From positions 124,001 to 188,000 of the forward strand of contig JAHLMK010000024.1 of the NCBI GenBank assembly GCA_019915135.1: a stretch of DNA of 64,000 nucleotides, in the 5' to 3' direction. Both the position numbers and the translations under genes were made by a program. The stretch is from Strobilurus pachycystidiatus. Taxonomy: Eukaryota; Basidiomycota; Agaricomycetes; Agaricales; Physalacriaceae. The notes beneath the pieces are model-generated. The model was not told where the DNA came from, did not search any database, and was given only the letters and a program-made list of their open reading frames with translations. Below, one piece after another: positions 1-9,652 of this stretch (position 1 is its first letter; each line of letters opens with the position of its first letter).

Positions 1-2537
1 TCCCGGAGCTCGCTTTGGGGAATGCGATCACGTCGCGGATGGAGGGCGAGTCGCAGAGGATCGCCATGAGCCGATCGAATCCTGCGTAAAACGGTTTAGA
101 GCCTGTTATGTGTTTGTTGGACAGAACTGGGGTGGGGGTGCGTACCCAGAGCAATTCCCCCGTGCGGCGGCGCACCGCTTCGCAAGGCTTCGAGAAGATG
201 CGAAAACGGCTCCCTCTCTTTCTCCGAGAGCTAAGAGATTTTTTTGTTCTGTTATTGTCAGGCGGAAGGAAGGATGTGCGGTCCGACTTGCCTGAAGGAT
301 TTGTGTGAAGATGTGGTCTTGCATGTTCGCGTCGTGCACACGAACGGAGCCTCCTCCGATTTCGACACCGTTCAGGACGAGATCGTAATGTTGTCCCCGA
401 ACCTTTGTCAACGTTACTAAGTGGTGAAGATTGGATGTCGTTTGGCTGGTTTTGCTTACAGTTTGCGGATCGCCATGGTACAAAGCCTCAATATCTTCGG
501 CCATGGGGGCCGTGAAAGGATGGTGCGTGCTACAGAGAGCCCTCTCGCCTTCGGTGTCAGATCCGAAGAGGGGGAACTCGGTTATCCACAAGAAATGGGG
601 GTCTTCTGGTAAAACGACGTTCTCTGAGAGGAAGTTGAGCCGCTAGACTCGGCGATTTGCGATGCGCCTGACCCACCTTGCTCGACAGCTATTTGCAACA
701 AGGCGTTCCGTTGTCTTCCAAGCACCGTGGATCCGCCCTGGGGGAGGATCAGTGACAGGCGCTGCACGCTAACGCCCCCACCTCACCGTTAGGATTCCTG
801 ATCGGCGAGTCATGTACACAGCATCACCGGGCGTGATGTTCAGAGCTTCGTTAATGGCCGCAGTATCGTGACCAGAGTACCAAGCTCGTTGATTCGACTT
901 CGTGACGGTGATGTACTCCTGAGCCAAGAATGAGCTAAAGGATACAACAGACGATTAGGACCCACCGCCCCCGGTTCCGAATGGCATTTCTTAGATGCCG
1001 CTAAGAATTGGGGTTCATCGCGTTTTCGGATGACAATGGCTTCGATGATCTCCCCGGTGCCACACCCTAGCTCTTTCGTTATATCCACTATCTGAAAGAA
1101 AATCAGTCAATACAAGACGTTCGAGAACGATTGTATTGCCAAGTACCTCCAGACCGAATCGCGTGTCAGGTTTGTCCGAGCCATACTATAAGAGGATCAT
1201 TTAGACGCGTCGAAGGCGTTGATTGGCCACACACACGCGTCATAGCTTCCTGGTAGGTCATGACTCTAAACCTTTCGGGGAGTGCTATTCCTTTGACGTC
1301 TTGCCATATTGTTCTGATGATCTTTTCGATGACATCTCGAACTTGGCCACCGCCCATCCGCCACGCATCGGAAGGGTTCCGAGCGTCAGGTCCCCACGAA
1401 ACGAACGCCATTTCCATATCTATTTGTGTAAATTCGGGCTGCCTGTCCTTGCGACCCCCTTCATCTCTGAAGCAGCGGGCTATCTGGTAATACCGGTCAA
1501 CGCCCCCAGAGCAGATTAAGAGCTGCTTAGGTTGTTGCGGAGACTGCGCGAGGGCGTAGAAACGCGGCGCCTCCAGCTCTCTGACCTGTGCAGGTACCAG
1601 AAACTCCTTAGCACCCTCCGGTGAAGATCGCAACAAGATGGGAGTTTCCACATCGAGAAAACCTAAGTGATGATCTGTGGGTGCTAGACCATCGGTACAA
1701 CACGGAAAGAGACTGACCAAGATCATGTAGAATATTCCGGATGATATGGGCCACTTGACTCCGTTTTTTCAGGTTGTCGGCCAAAGCAGTTCTCCGAAGA
1801 TCAAGATACCGGTGGCGTAAACGAAAGTCCTCACCGGGCTGCACAAACGCGGTTAGTACGCTAATCAAACTGCTGTAAGAGGCGGTGCCTACCAAGTTGT
1901 GGCCCGATGGGAGAAACGGAAGCGTATCGGATGCGGGGTTTAGGAGGGTAAACTGAGTAACGTTGACGTCAATATCGCCGCCAGAGCCCTAACAAAGGTC
2001 AAGTACATTCAAGAGGGATCACAGTTACCACTGACTTGGCGACGTGCTTCCGGTGGACGCAATTGAACGACACCTTGGATGGATACAACCGACTCAACCG
2101 GGACTTGGGAGAGTGACTCGGAGAGTGTAGGGTCAACAGTGAGTTGCACGGTGCCGGTAGAGTCTCTCAAAGGAAAGAAAGAGATACTTTTGCCTTTGCT
2201 TGTATAGATTAGAATCACTGCACCGATGGAGATTCGTAGGAGCTAGCCACCGTTTGTTCAGCAGCCATCCGGAGAGAACGACACGAGAGCCCTCCTCCGA
2301 CGCGGATAAGCTGCCGCAGGTGTGCGTGCGTGCAAGATATGGCGCTAAAACGCGGGTTCAGAGGATGGTTTTGGCAGGATATCAAGACCACGGCTGACCG
2401 CAATGCGCGACTTTGGGCAGACCCTGTGATGGTGGACTAGAATAGGACCGTGCATGTGAACCGAAAGATGCGGGTTTGTGGAAGGACACGCCAGCAAAAC
2501 GCGTCAGTGCCGAGCGTGCCAGCAGAATGGGCCGCAT
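1..2537 (-). CDS. MSD1: Mitochondrial aspartyl-tRNA synthetase (partial at C-terminus)
   Basis: Class II aminoacyl-tRNA synthetase that charges tRNA-Asp in mitochondria. Read from 2537 downward, the first exon gives a basic, Ser/Arg-rich presequence ([14 protein letters not shown]) typical of mitochondrial import; the longer frame upstream of it has no ATG. After it come an OB-fold anticodon-binding part ([13 protein letters not shown], about 2180), the stretch [10 protein letters not shown] (about 1830), motif 2 ([11 protein letters not shown] then [11 protein letters not shown], about 1350-1440), the bacterial-type insert region, then [28 protein letters not shown] and motif 3 ([13 protein letters not shown], near position 50-150). 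The reading frame stays open to base 1, so the last residues lie outside the window. It has many short introns; one (231..291) must use a GC donor. Identification is firm; individual exon edges between 600 and 1170 are less certain. Confidence 0.88.
231..291 (-). other. GC-AG intron in the MSD1 gene
   Basis: On the minus strand the exon encoding [11 protein letters not shown] ends at 292 with CAG, followed by GCAAGT, the classic GC-type donor. The intron ends ...TCTCTTAG at 231. Joining gives [22 protein letters not shown], which runs straight into motif 3. The 61-nt length is not a multiple of three, so it has to be removed, and the only nearby GT (inside GCAAGT) gives the wrong frame. Confidence 0.8.
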
Positions 2538-2838
2538 CACAGGTGCCAGCTTGACCAAGATGGAAGCCGAAGCCAAGACGTGAGGGCGACCCAACAAATT
2601 TGAGCACTAAAGAGGCCGGCTTATGTCATGTTAGCCTGTTGCTCTGAGCCACAAGGGCTGGACAGTTCCATCCACCCTTACGTGCTCGCAACCATCGCCC
2701 GAATATATTAGGACGGGATGGCACCTCGGGGGAACACACTGTCTTCCCCATCGCGGCCCACCATCACCCCATCCCTGCATCGCCCCGGCAACATATAAAG
2801 GCTGCCAGTGCGTCGACGCGTCCCGCTGCCCGCTGCTC
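2538..2838. promoter_or_regulatory. Intergenic promoter region between MSD1 and the F-box gene
   Basis: 301 bp separate the two divergent start codons. A TATAAA sequence lies at 2794..2799, 40 bp before the F-box ATG on the plus strand. I see no other clear motif and no coding sequence here. Confidence 0.4.
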
Positions 2839-3873
2839 ATGTCGCTGTTCACCGCCATCCCCGTCGAGCTGGTCGACGCTGTCTTCGCACTCCTGCCTCC
2901 GCCCGAGCTCGCCTCTCTCGCCCGCACGTGCTCGTTCTTCCTCGCCGTGGCTTCGCGGCGCCTCTACCGCAACCTGGGCGTCGGCTCTGCATCCCACACC
3001 CTCTCCGTTGTCCTGACTCTGGCGAGGAGACCGTCCTTGGCGCGCCATGTCCAGAGCTTCACCATCAACGTCGGCGCCAACTCTATCATCTTCCAATCAT
3101 TCTACCGGCAGCTTCTTGTGGCTCTCCAGAAGATGGTGAACATCACCATGCTGAGCCTATTCCTGCCTGAAGGAACCAGCTGGGTTCTTGGTGCGGATTC
3201 GAAAGTATACCACCCCAACTTGACACGCCTGTTCTGCTCCTTCCCCCTCGACTCTCATGTCAAGTCATTCCTAGAACGTGCGCCAGCACTTCGGACATTG
3301 GAGTTGGGTTCCCTGGTATCGAACGCACATCGGGGCATCACCTTGCCTCCGGCATGTGTGCCTTTCTTGAGAGATTTCACAGGCTCGTTCGACGCGGCAC
3401 TGGCCATTGTTCCTGGGAGACCACTGGAAGTTGTTCGTCTCACGAACCCATCTTCCTCCGACGAAGTTTCATTTCACTTCTTGACCCTCTCCACGGCCAA
3501 AATAGCATCCTTTGGAGCGCGTACTACTTCCCATCCCCTTGCCCTTATCCAACAGCTCCCTCAATGTATGCCTGCCTTGACGTACCTCGCCGTTACGACG
3601 ACGTATAGTTTTTCGACGCTTCCCAATCATGTAAGTCTCACTCCTCTACCTCCCTGTCTGAAACCGAGACCTTAACTACGGCAGGTCTTCTACGAGGACA
3701 TCTCCGCGGCCCTATCATGTTTTCCGGTGCTCGAATTGTTCGAGCTATCTGGTATGGTGTGGGGATTTGACACAAAGAAGGACGGTCGCGTTTGGCAATC
3801 TGCGCCCATAAACGTGGAAAGTACTCCAGAAGAAGAGGTCCAAGAAGATGCGTTTTTGTATTCCTATTACTAG
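2839..3873 (+). CDS. F-box domain protein
   Basis: The N-terminus (residues about 5-45: IPVELVDAVFALLPPPELASL, then LARTCSFFLAVASRRLYR) has the shape of an F-box, the Skp1-binding motif of SCF ubiquitin-ligase substrate receptors. The rest lacks an obvious substrate-binding domain but resembles the leucine-rich C-terminal part of many basidiomycete F-box proteins. There are two exons: a 54-nt phase-0 intron (3631..3684, GTAAGT...GGCAG) separates codon 264 from a second exon ending SYY-stop at 3871..3873. Without splicing the frame would end early at 3675. The context ATGTCG at 2839 is the first ATG in frame. The target is unknown. Confidence 0.75.
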
Positions 3874-5236
3874 AACACTTCCTCATAGGTTTCGTCTTAA
3901 AAATACCACACGGAGCTATTCCCAAGTCAAGTCAAACGTTCCTGAAAGTCCGATGAATCACCATTTCGTGTTCTCCGCATCATCACCATCTCTTGACGGA
4001 TTGAACATGCGAGGAGGCTACATCGGGCAACATTCGGACATGAGTAACGCAGCATCCGCAGGAAATGCCGACTCTGCAGGTTAGAGGGCAGCGTCGCAAG
4101 GCTTGGCTGGGAACGATCCGACGGATTCATCAACGTGCTTCTTGCCAGACCTCTTCCTCCGAGCAAGACATATTACCGCATGCCATGGGGAATGGCCTGA
4201 TTTTCGGTGAGCTTCAATCACAGTACTTCCGCTGCCGTTCATTCGTTGACGTTTCTGGTGTACAAATCGCGTATTCAAGTGAACGACGTCTGAATGGTAT
4301 CCATACCATCAGTCTTGTTCAGCCTTATTGAGAGTATTCGCGAATACAACCGTCTTCAGGTTTGCGAATCAATCACGCATTATAGGCCTGCCACACGATT
4401 GAAATGAGGATTGAGATAAGTCAAGAGACCTCTATCTGGACCGCGGTGCTCGGAGTTGACAATGTATTGGACGCAGAGTTCGTAGGCGCCCTGGTGGTTC
4501 TCCTTGTGTCTGTGTTCGCGTCCTGGTGAGTTATATTTACCTCCGTGTCCAACTGTAAATCATGCGTCCTGGGCCATGCAAGTTTTGACCGCGATGTATC
4601 CAATGTCGATGGATCCAGGAATCTCCTGCGTGGGGCCGGAAACCCAGGCTAGAACGTCCCTCCCTCATATGTAGATCAGTACTTCGGCCGACATAACATT
4701 GCTCATTACTGCGCCATACTCCTTCGATGCTAACCACCGGCAATGTCAACGCGCTAAGTAGTCCCCATAGTTCCATGGGTATATGAATGTCTGAAGATCG
4801 CGCGGCCTGAGCAGGGCAGAGAGTGAAAACGTCAAGTCTAGTTCGGATCCCACTTCCTGGAGCTGCTTCACGTTGAGATGACAGTCAATATTGATCCCAT
4901 GCGAAGGTAACAGCGAGGCCCGTATGACCTCCCGATGGTGAAGAATCTGTGAGGGTATCTACCTTCACGGGTGAGAATAAATACCGACTCGAACGATTCC
5001 CTTCTTGGTTAGAAGGCTTTTACCTTTCTCGCAGTGGCGTATATCCTACCGGTAACGTTCAAGTGCCCTCAAATGAAGCTGAAGCGAAGATGGTTCAAGA
5101 TCACGTCGTCTCGAGGAAGATCAAGAGAGATCGGAGAACGCGTCCTAGGTCCGGACGGTTTCATTTTTATCGTGAGCACATGCTAATCGCAGGAAGATGG
5201 TCTCTTGTTCATCTGCATCGTGTGCCCGTGCCCGTA
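3874..5236. other. Gene-poor interval with coding-like scraps
   Basis: I could not assemble a gene here. Short stretches look protein-coding: on the plus strand around 4100-4200 (FINVLLARPLPPS) and on the minus strand around 4560-4740, where one frame reads KEYGAVMSNVMSAEVLIYI, a stop, then DVLAWVSGPTQEIPGSID. The minus-strand tract is interrupted by an in-frame TGA and ends in another stop. This could be a decayed gene or a gene with introns I did not resolve. Confidence 0.3.
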
Positions 5237-6218
5237 TCACAGCTCGTGAATGCAGCGTTCTGCAAATGATACCGCATCATGGGAAAGAAGCCAGGGATGC
5301 GGCTCGGACTGGGGATAAACCTTGGTTTCTGACACGTCCTCGCCAACGTGTTCTGCTACGACGCCCAGATACAGATCGTCGTCGATGTGGGTTGTGAATT
5401 TGTGAAAGAGCCAGCCGGAGGGAATGACACCGTCCACACGGATGATGTCTGTATTGGCATCATACTCGACGCGTCGAAAGTCAAATCCCATGCCCAGTCC
5501 GAGGGCTTTGGTGTACGCCTCCTTCATAGTCCATATCCAGAAGAATCGCTCCAGTGCTTCGTCGTGCGGCACGGAGGACAAAGTCCTCCGTTCGAGGGTC
5601 GTAAGCTGTCGAGACGTGAGATGAAGTGTCTCGTAAGGCGATTCGGTACTTGCCTGATCTTCCATTGTCTCGATAAAGGACGCCAAGGTATCTCGTCCTG
5701 GTATCCGCACTTTCATGACATCTATGCCAATGCTGAACGCCGGCGGGTTATCGATACCCTTCCCGACCGCCATCGCAATGAGACCATTGTCGTGCGAGAC
5801 ATTGAAAGCGATAGGTGGGTCTATTCCCGGTGTGGTCTGTGCGGTGTCGTCAGATAAAGCGCATGGGATCGCTGGGCACAATCACAATGTATGGCTTGTT
5901 AGCCTGGGTCACCCCAAATGACATGTCCTTGCTGGCGACACCGTGCTCTTTGAGCATCATCCGAGGAAGGAGGCGGCCCATGAGACTCCCTATGAAGAAA
6001 TTGAGGGGGAACTCCGCGCGGAGAAGGAGAAGCAACCTACGGCACGCATCTTCTCTCCTAAAGTATTTTCGTATTTTTGAAGCGCTTGCTTCATCGACGA
6101 GCGACAAGCAGGCTTCATACAGCTACGGAGATGAGCATGTCTTCTCCCCATTATAGTGGGACGAGCGTACATGGTCAGGGAACCGATGTGGTTCGTATTT
6201 GATTATCCACGCTTTCAT
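5237..6218 (-). CDS. 4'-phosphopantetheinyl transferase (Sfp/Lys5/NpgA type)
   Basis: Transfers the phosphopantetheine arm of CoA to a serine of carrier-protein domains, activating alpha-aminoadipate reductase (lysine synthesis) and secondary-metabolite synthases such as PKS and NRPS. I read four exons: MKAWIIKYEP... from ATG 6218; then YEACLSLVDEASASKIRKYFRREDACR; then SLMGRLLPRMMLKEHGV...ANKPYI; then the long last exon. The Sfp motifs are present: FNVSHDNGLIA, SIGIDVMKV (Mg-binding Asp) and FFWIWTMKEAYTKALGLGMGF (WxxKEAxxK). Introns have GT-AG ends; the third is 5837..5885. Divergent from the Mak32-like gene, with 163 bp between start codons. Which carrier proteins it serves cannot be told from sequence; many fungi have a single broad enzyme. 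Confidence 0.9.
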
Positions 6219-6381
6219 TTATGGAAGTTGACGCAACAGGGAGAGCTCGTGCTCTCGATCACAATGTGGACGTTAAATAAAATTAAAGAAAGTAGCAGCT
6301 GTACGTATGCGTCATCGATTGCTGTCGATCATCTATCGATATATCTTATCATCACACCCCCACCTGGCCTGGTGAAGAGCA

Positions 6382-7754
6382 ATGCCTCCGCAAATTATAA
6401 CGCTTGGGATGTTCATCATCGATGAATTCTCGTTCCTCGATGAAGATGGAAACTCGACTGGCAAAATGCTATCCCCTCAGGAAAGTACATTGTGTCCGTT
6501 ACTGAGCTTGCGCGATATCTAATCCAATCAACCCAATAGATTGGCGGCGGGGGCACATATGCTGCCATTGGAGCTCGGATATGGTCAGATTCTGACGCGC
6601 TTCTTTGAACGAGCAGTGGATCTTACTGCGCTCAGGCTTGAACCGGACCAAGTAGGCATGATTGTCGATAGAGGGCATGATTGGCCCTCTTACGTGCAAA
6701 AAGACCTCGAAAGATACGGTCCCGATATATGGATGTTTCGAGATCAGCCCGATGCGAAGACTACGCGCGCCTTGAACTCGTACATGGGTGATCATCGAAG
6801 GTACATCAACGATACATCTAACCGCCATCTAGCTAATGTGCTTAATGTAAAATATATAGCTTTGATTATTTGACACCTAGAATTCGCATCACACCCCGAG
6901 ATCTGAAGGGAACGAGGTTGGCGGGAGCGAGGCGCATTCATTTCATCTGTTCCCCATCAAGAGCTGCCACTATAATGAAAGAGGTACGCGAAGTCCCCGA
7001 TTGGAATCCCATGACAATTTGGGAGCCTATTCCCGTGAGTCCTACCAATATTGCTTCGCCTTTTTCCGTAGAAGGATTGATCACATTCCAGGATCGATGT
7101 GTCCCGGAAGAGCTACAACCGCTCATCGACGTGCTCCCATCAATATCCATCTTGAGGTCCGTATGTTCTCAAATGTTGCGATCAAGAACTGATGGTCGTG
7201 ACAGCCCCAATGCAGAGGAAGCACTGACCATTCTGTCGATGGACTTACCTCCAACAAAGACAACCATCGAAGAAGCAGCACAAAAATTCTTGGACTATGG
7301 TATTGGCACCGATGGTGAGGGCGCGGTCGTTATTCGCAGTGGTGAACTAGGCGCATACGTCTCGACACGCGAAAAGGGAGGAAAATGGTTGGACGCTTAT
7401 TGGACATCAGCCAATCCGGAGAAAGTTGTCGATGTGACTGGTTCGTGTCGAATATGCAGAATCAGAACCAGTGCTCACATTCTTGCAGGAGCAGGCAACG
7501 GTTTTCTTGGCGGACTAGGCGCTGGCTTGTCGCTGATGGACGACGATGTGTATGAAGGTGCGTGCCTGATAAAACAATAAGACGGAAAGCTGACCGAAAG
7601 TGAAACAGCGACCTTTCATGCGACGATATCTGCTTCGTATATCATCGAACAAGAAGGCTTACCGCACATCTCAACGGCCGTCGACGGGTCTTCGTTGTGG
7701 AACGCAGGATCACCAGAAGAGCGGCTGAAGTTGTTGCGGGAAAGATACAGCTGA
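6382..7754 (+). CDS. PfkB-family carbohydrate kinase, Mak32-like
   Basis: Ribokinase-fold protein of the group that includes yeast Mak32; the substrate is unknown. The N-terminus LGMFIIDEFSFLDEDG is followed by a GGGGTYAAIGARIW block (glycine-rich substrate-binding region), VGMIVDRGHDW, TTRALNSY, YLTPRIRITPRDL, and near the C-terminus VVDVTGAGNGFLGGLGAGL, which matches the PfkB signature DTxGAGD except that the usual final Asp base is Asn. It ends LKLLRERYS-stop at 7752..7754. Seven short introns are needed. Six have GT-AG ends in the right phase; the first (6481..6539) does not. Yeast Mak32 was named for maintenance of killer dsRNA, but that does not establish a role here. Confidence 0.82.
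6481..6539 (+). other. Anomalous first intron of the Mak32-like gene (GA...AG)
   Basis: The family-consistent join is ...KMLSPQ to IGGGGTY, i.e. CAG at 6478..6480 to ATT at 6540. This would put GAAAGT at the donor. The nearest GT (6485, GTACAT) is four bases later and shifts the frame, giving a stop soon after. Either the site is non-canonical or there is a one-base insertion in the AAA run at 6482..6484. Confidence 0.6.
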
Positions 7755-7852
7755 ATGTCCGATCATTATACATGTACAGTACTACAAAGCGCGTCGGCAG
7801 GGAATAAGAATAAACAGGGTTATGTGTGTAATGGTACATACAGAATAAGGTT

Positions 7853-8486
7853 TCATTGGCCAGTTGACTGGAATTTCGCCCGAGAGGCGGCAAAGAGTTC
7901 TTCTTGTGCTGCTAGGAGTTCTTGTTCGGTCATGCCAGATAGCTCGAACTTGGAAACCTTCTTTTCACGGTCCTGAAGAAAGATGAGATGCTAGCGCCAG
8001 TCAAGAACATGCGACCGCACTTTCTGTTGCTGCTTGTGATCCTTAAGGACATCCTCTACCTCGGCGGTAAATGAATCAAAGCCCAGGGTCTAAGCTAGAG
8101 TTGGAGATGAAGTTCGCTCGTGGGCGCTGTGACGCACTTTGAGAGCCGTGATGATGTGGTCTGGGGCAATTGTCTTCTTGGACTCCTTCTCGCACACCTC
8201 ATTCGCCTCTGACGATATCAAATGAATGAACTCTGTCACAAGGTCAACTCTGAACCAGTCGAGAGACGACAGAGGCAAGCGCACCGACGCAACATTCAAT
8301 GACGAGATCACGGGTCTCCTTCGCGCATGAGACGTCTTTGGGTAGTAATTCTGGGCGGCGGTCAACGCGTCGGACATCGGCGCCACGGTCGGGATGCGCA
8401 CCTTGTATCATTTTCGTCACTGTTGCCTTGGGCAACGTCAGGTCTTCTTCGGGCGGCGCCCCCGAGTGGCCTTCGCGGTCAGACAT
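7853..8486 (-). CDS. NCB2: NC2-beta / Dr1 transcription repressor subunit (histone fold)
   Basis: Beta subunit of negative cofactor 2, which binds TBP on promoters as a heterodimer with NC2-alpha (Bur6) and blocks TFIIA/TFIIB entry. ATG at 8486 opens [28 protein letters not shown], then [37 protein letters not shown] and [14 protein letters not shown], which together are the conserved histone fold. The C-terminal exons carry [22 protein letters not shown], matching the Q/E-rich tail of Dr1, and stop at 7855..7853. Several short introns separate these blocks. Head to head with the SmF gene. Confidence 0.9.
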
Positions 8487-8557
8487 GGTGGTCAGAGAGA
8501 GAAACGAGTCGGATGCAGATTTGGAACTCCGCACGTGCCTCCAGCCTTTCAACCATC
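8487..8557. promoter_or_regulatory. 71-bp divergent promoter, NC2-beta / SmF
   Basis: Only 71 bp separate the two ATGs, so both 5' untranslated regions and both core promoters must fit in or overlap this stretch and the neighbouring exons. I see no TATA box in it. Confidence 0.5.
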
Positions 8558-9026
8558 ATGTCGGGCGTAAGCATTTTCGCTTTGCGGCGGTGTTGCCTTG
8601 GCTGACGGCCGCGCAGGTCAACCCAGTCAACCCCAAGCCTTTCATGCAGGAGCTCACCGGAAAGCCCGTCTTTGTACGCCTAAAATGGGGACTGGAATAC
8701 AGCGGCTTCCTTGTGAGCACTGACGGCTTCATGAACCTCCAGGTGCGTTCATTTCCTTGATTTTCTTGTATTCATTCTGATGAAAAAACAACAGCTTGCC
8801 AACACAGAAGAGTTCCAAGATGGAAAGTCAAACGGTGCATTGGGAGAGGTCTTCATTCGGTGCGTTTGCCTTAAATGTGCTTTGACGCGATCGCTGATGA
8901 TTTCGTTCATAGCTGTAACAATGTTTTGTACATTATAAGTCTTCTTCACTTGCCCATTCGCACCCACTCAACTAACTTGCTATTCACAGGGAGGCACCAC
9001 CAGCACCACCAGAGGCTGCCGAGTAA
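8558..9026 (+). CDS. SMX3: Small nuclear ribonucleoprotein SmF
   Basis: Core Sm-ring protein of the U1, U2, U4 and U5 snRNPs. Exons give [21 protein letters not shown]...[20 protein letters not shown] (Sm1 motif), [22 protein letters not shown] and CNNVLYI (Sm2 motif), then [16 protein letters not shown] at 9024..9026. Length and motifs match SmF rather than other Sm/LSm proteins (LKWGxEYxGxLVSxDGxMN). Four introns are needed. The first three are GT-AG; the last (8935..8987) keeps the Sm2 motif whole only if it is an AT-AC intron. Convergent with the Rdx-like gene, 79 bp apart. Confidence 0.92.
8935..8987 (+). other. Probable U2-type AT-AC intron in the SmF gene
   Basis: Exon ...GTACATT ends at 8934; the intron starts ATAAGT and ends CTATTCAC at 8987; the next exon begins AGG GAG. 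This gives CNNVLYI-REAPP, the conserved Sm2 end. A CTAAC branch-site-like sequence lies at 8972..8976. The alternative GT-AG intron (8928..8989, GTACAT...CACAG) stays in frame but deletes YIR from Sm2. Confidence 0.6.
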
Positions 9027-9105
9027 TGCACCCCGCGACACGAGGCGTCTTTTTTCCTCTTGTATCAAAATCTGTATCTACCTACAACGCATCGATATCC
9101 TGTCT

Positions 9106-9652
9106 TCACTTCCTGTCGGAATGGCCCAACGAGCGTCCTGGCTGAATCACATCCCGAAGGCGTTGTTTCTACGACAATTACAACGCGAAGAAAAAAGGTA
9201 GGCGGCGACATCACTCACAAGGACTTTCAGCTCAGGAAAACTACCCTCAACTTTCCTGTCCCACAAGAGATGCGGCGCCTCGCGATCCACAGATATCCAA
9301 ATTCGGAACCGCCCCGCTGTCTCCTCTGCATTCAACGGATGTAACGAGATGCTGTGGATGAGCGGCGGAGGGAACGTCAGAAAGAGTTCAGTCTGCACCC
9401 AGGTCGCGCGATGAAGCCTGTATTGTTCTTAGTAGCCAACGGGGCATCAAGTTTTTCTAGAGCCGTACCAACGACACTGAACATAATAGTCAGAAGATGA
9501 AGTCTGCCTATTCACTCAAGAATATCACTGACTCTGTCGCAAAACTCGATGGTGACAGTGGTGCCTGTCATTGGCGCAGGAAACACGAATGTAGAAGGAT
9601 CCAACAACGCATTGTATTCGTCTAGCTTGACGGCGTCTTCAGAACTAGCCAT
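9106..9652 (-). CDS. Rdx-family (selenoprotein W-like) thioredoxin-fold protein, Cys form
   Basis: Small predicted redox protein with the CxxC motif of the SelW/SelT/SelH/Rdx12 family; the partner is unknown. ATG 9652 opens MASSEDAVKLDEYNALLDPS, then TGTTVTIEFCDR; an 8-nt microexon and the next exon complete CDRCRWLHRATWVQTELFLTF. Later blocks are LLWDRKVEGSFPELKVL and, after an intron (GTGAGT...GTAG), KQRLRDVIQPGRSLGHSDRK-stop at 9108..9106. Both catalytic positions are Cys, so no selenocysteine is involved. The pattern WDRK-x-GxFPExKxLKQRxRD...PGxxLGHSD is what I recall for fungal members. Confidence 0.85.
9469..9476 (-). other. 8-nt microexon of the Rdx-like gene
   Basis: Minus-strand TGTCGTTG is flanked by an upstream intron (9532..9477, GTCAGT...TTCAG) and a downstream intron (9468..9418, GTACGG...TACAG). 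It contributes Cys-Arg plus two bases of Trp, and so supplies the second Cys of CDRC. Both introns are of normal length (56 and 51 nt). Confidence 0.75.

Noticed and set aside
8935..8987. U12-type intron explanation for the SmF AT-AC intron
   Set aside because: The donor is ATAAGT rather than ATATCCTT, and no TCCTTAAC branch site is present.
9106..9652. Selenocysteine in the SelW-like protein
   Set aside because: Both motif positions are ordinary Cys codons, and fungi of this group generally lack Sec machinery.
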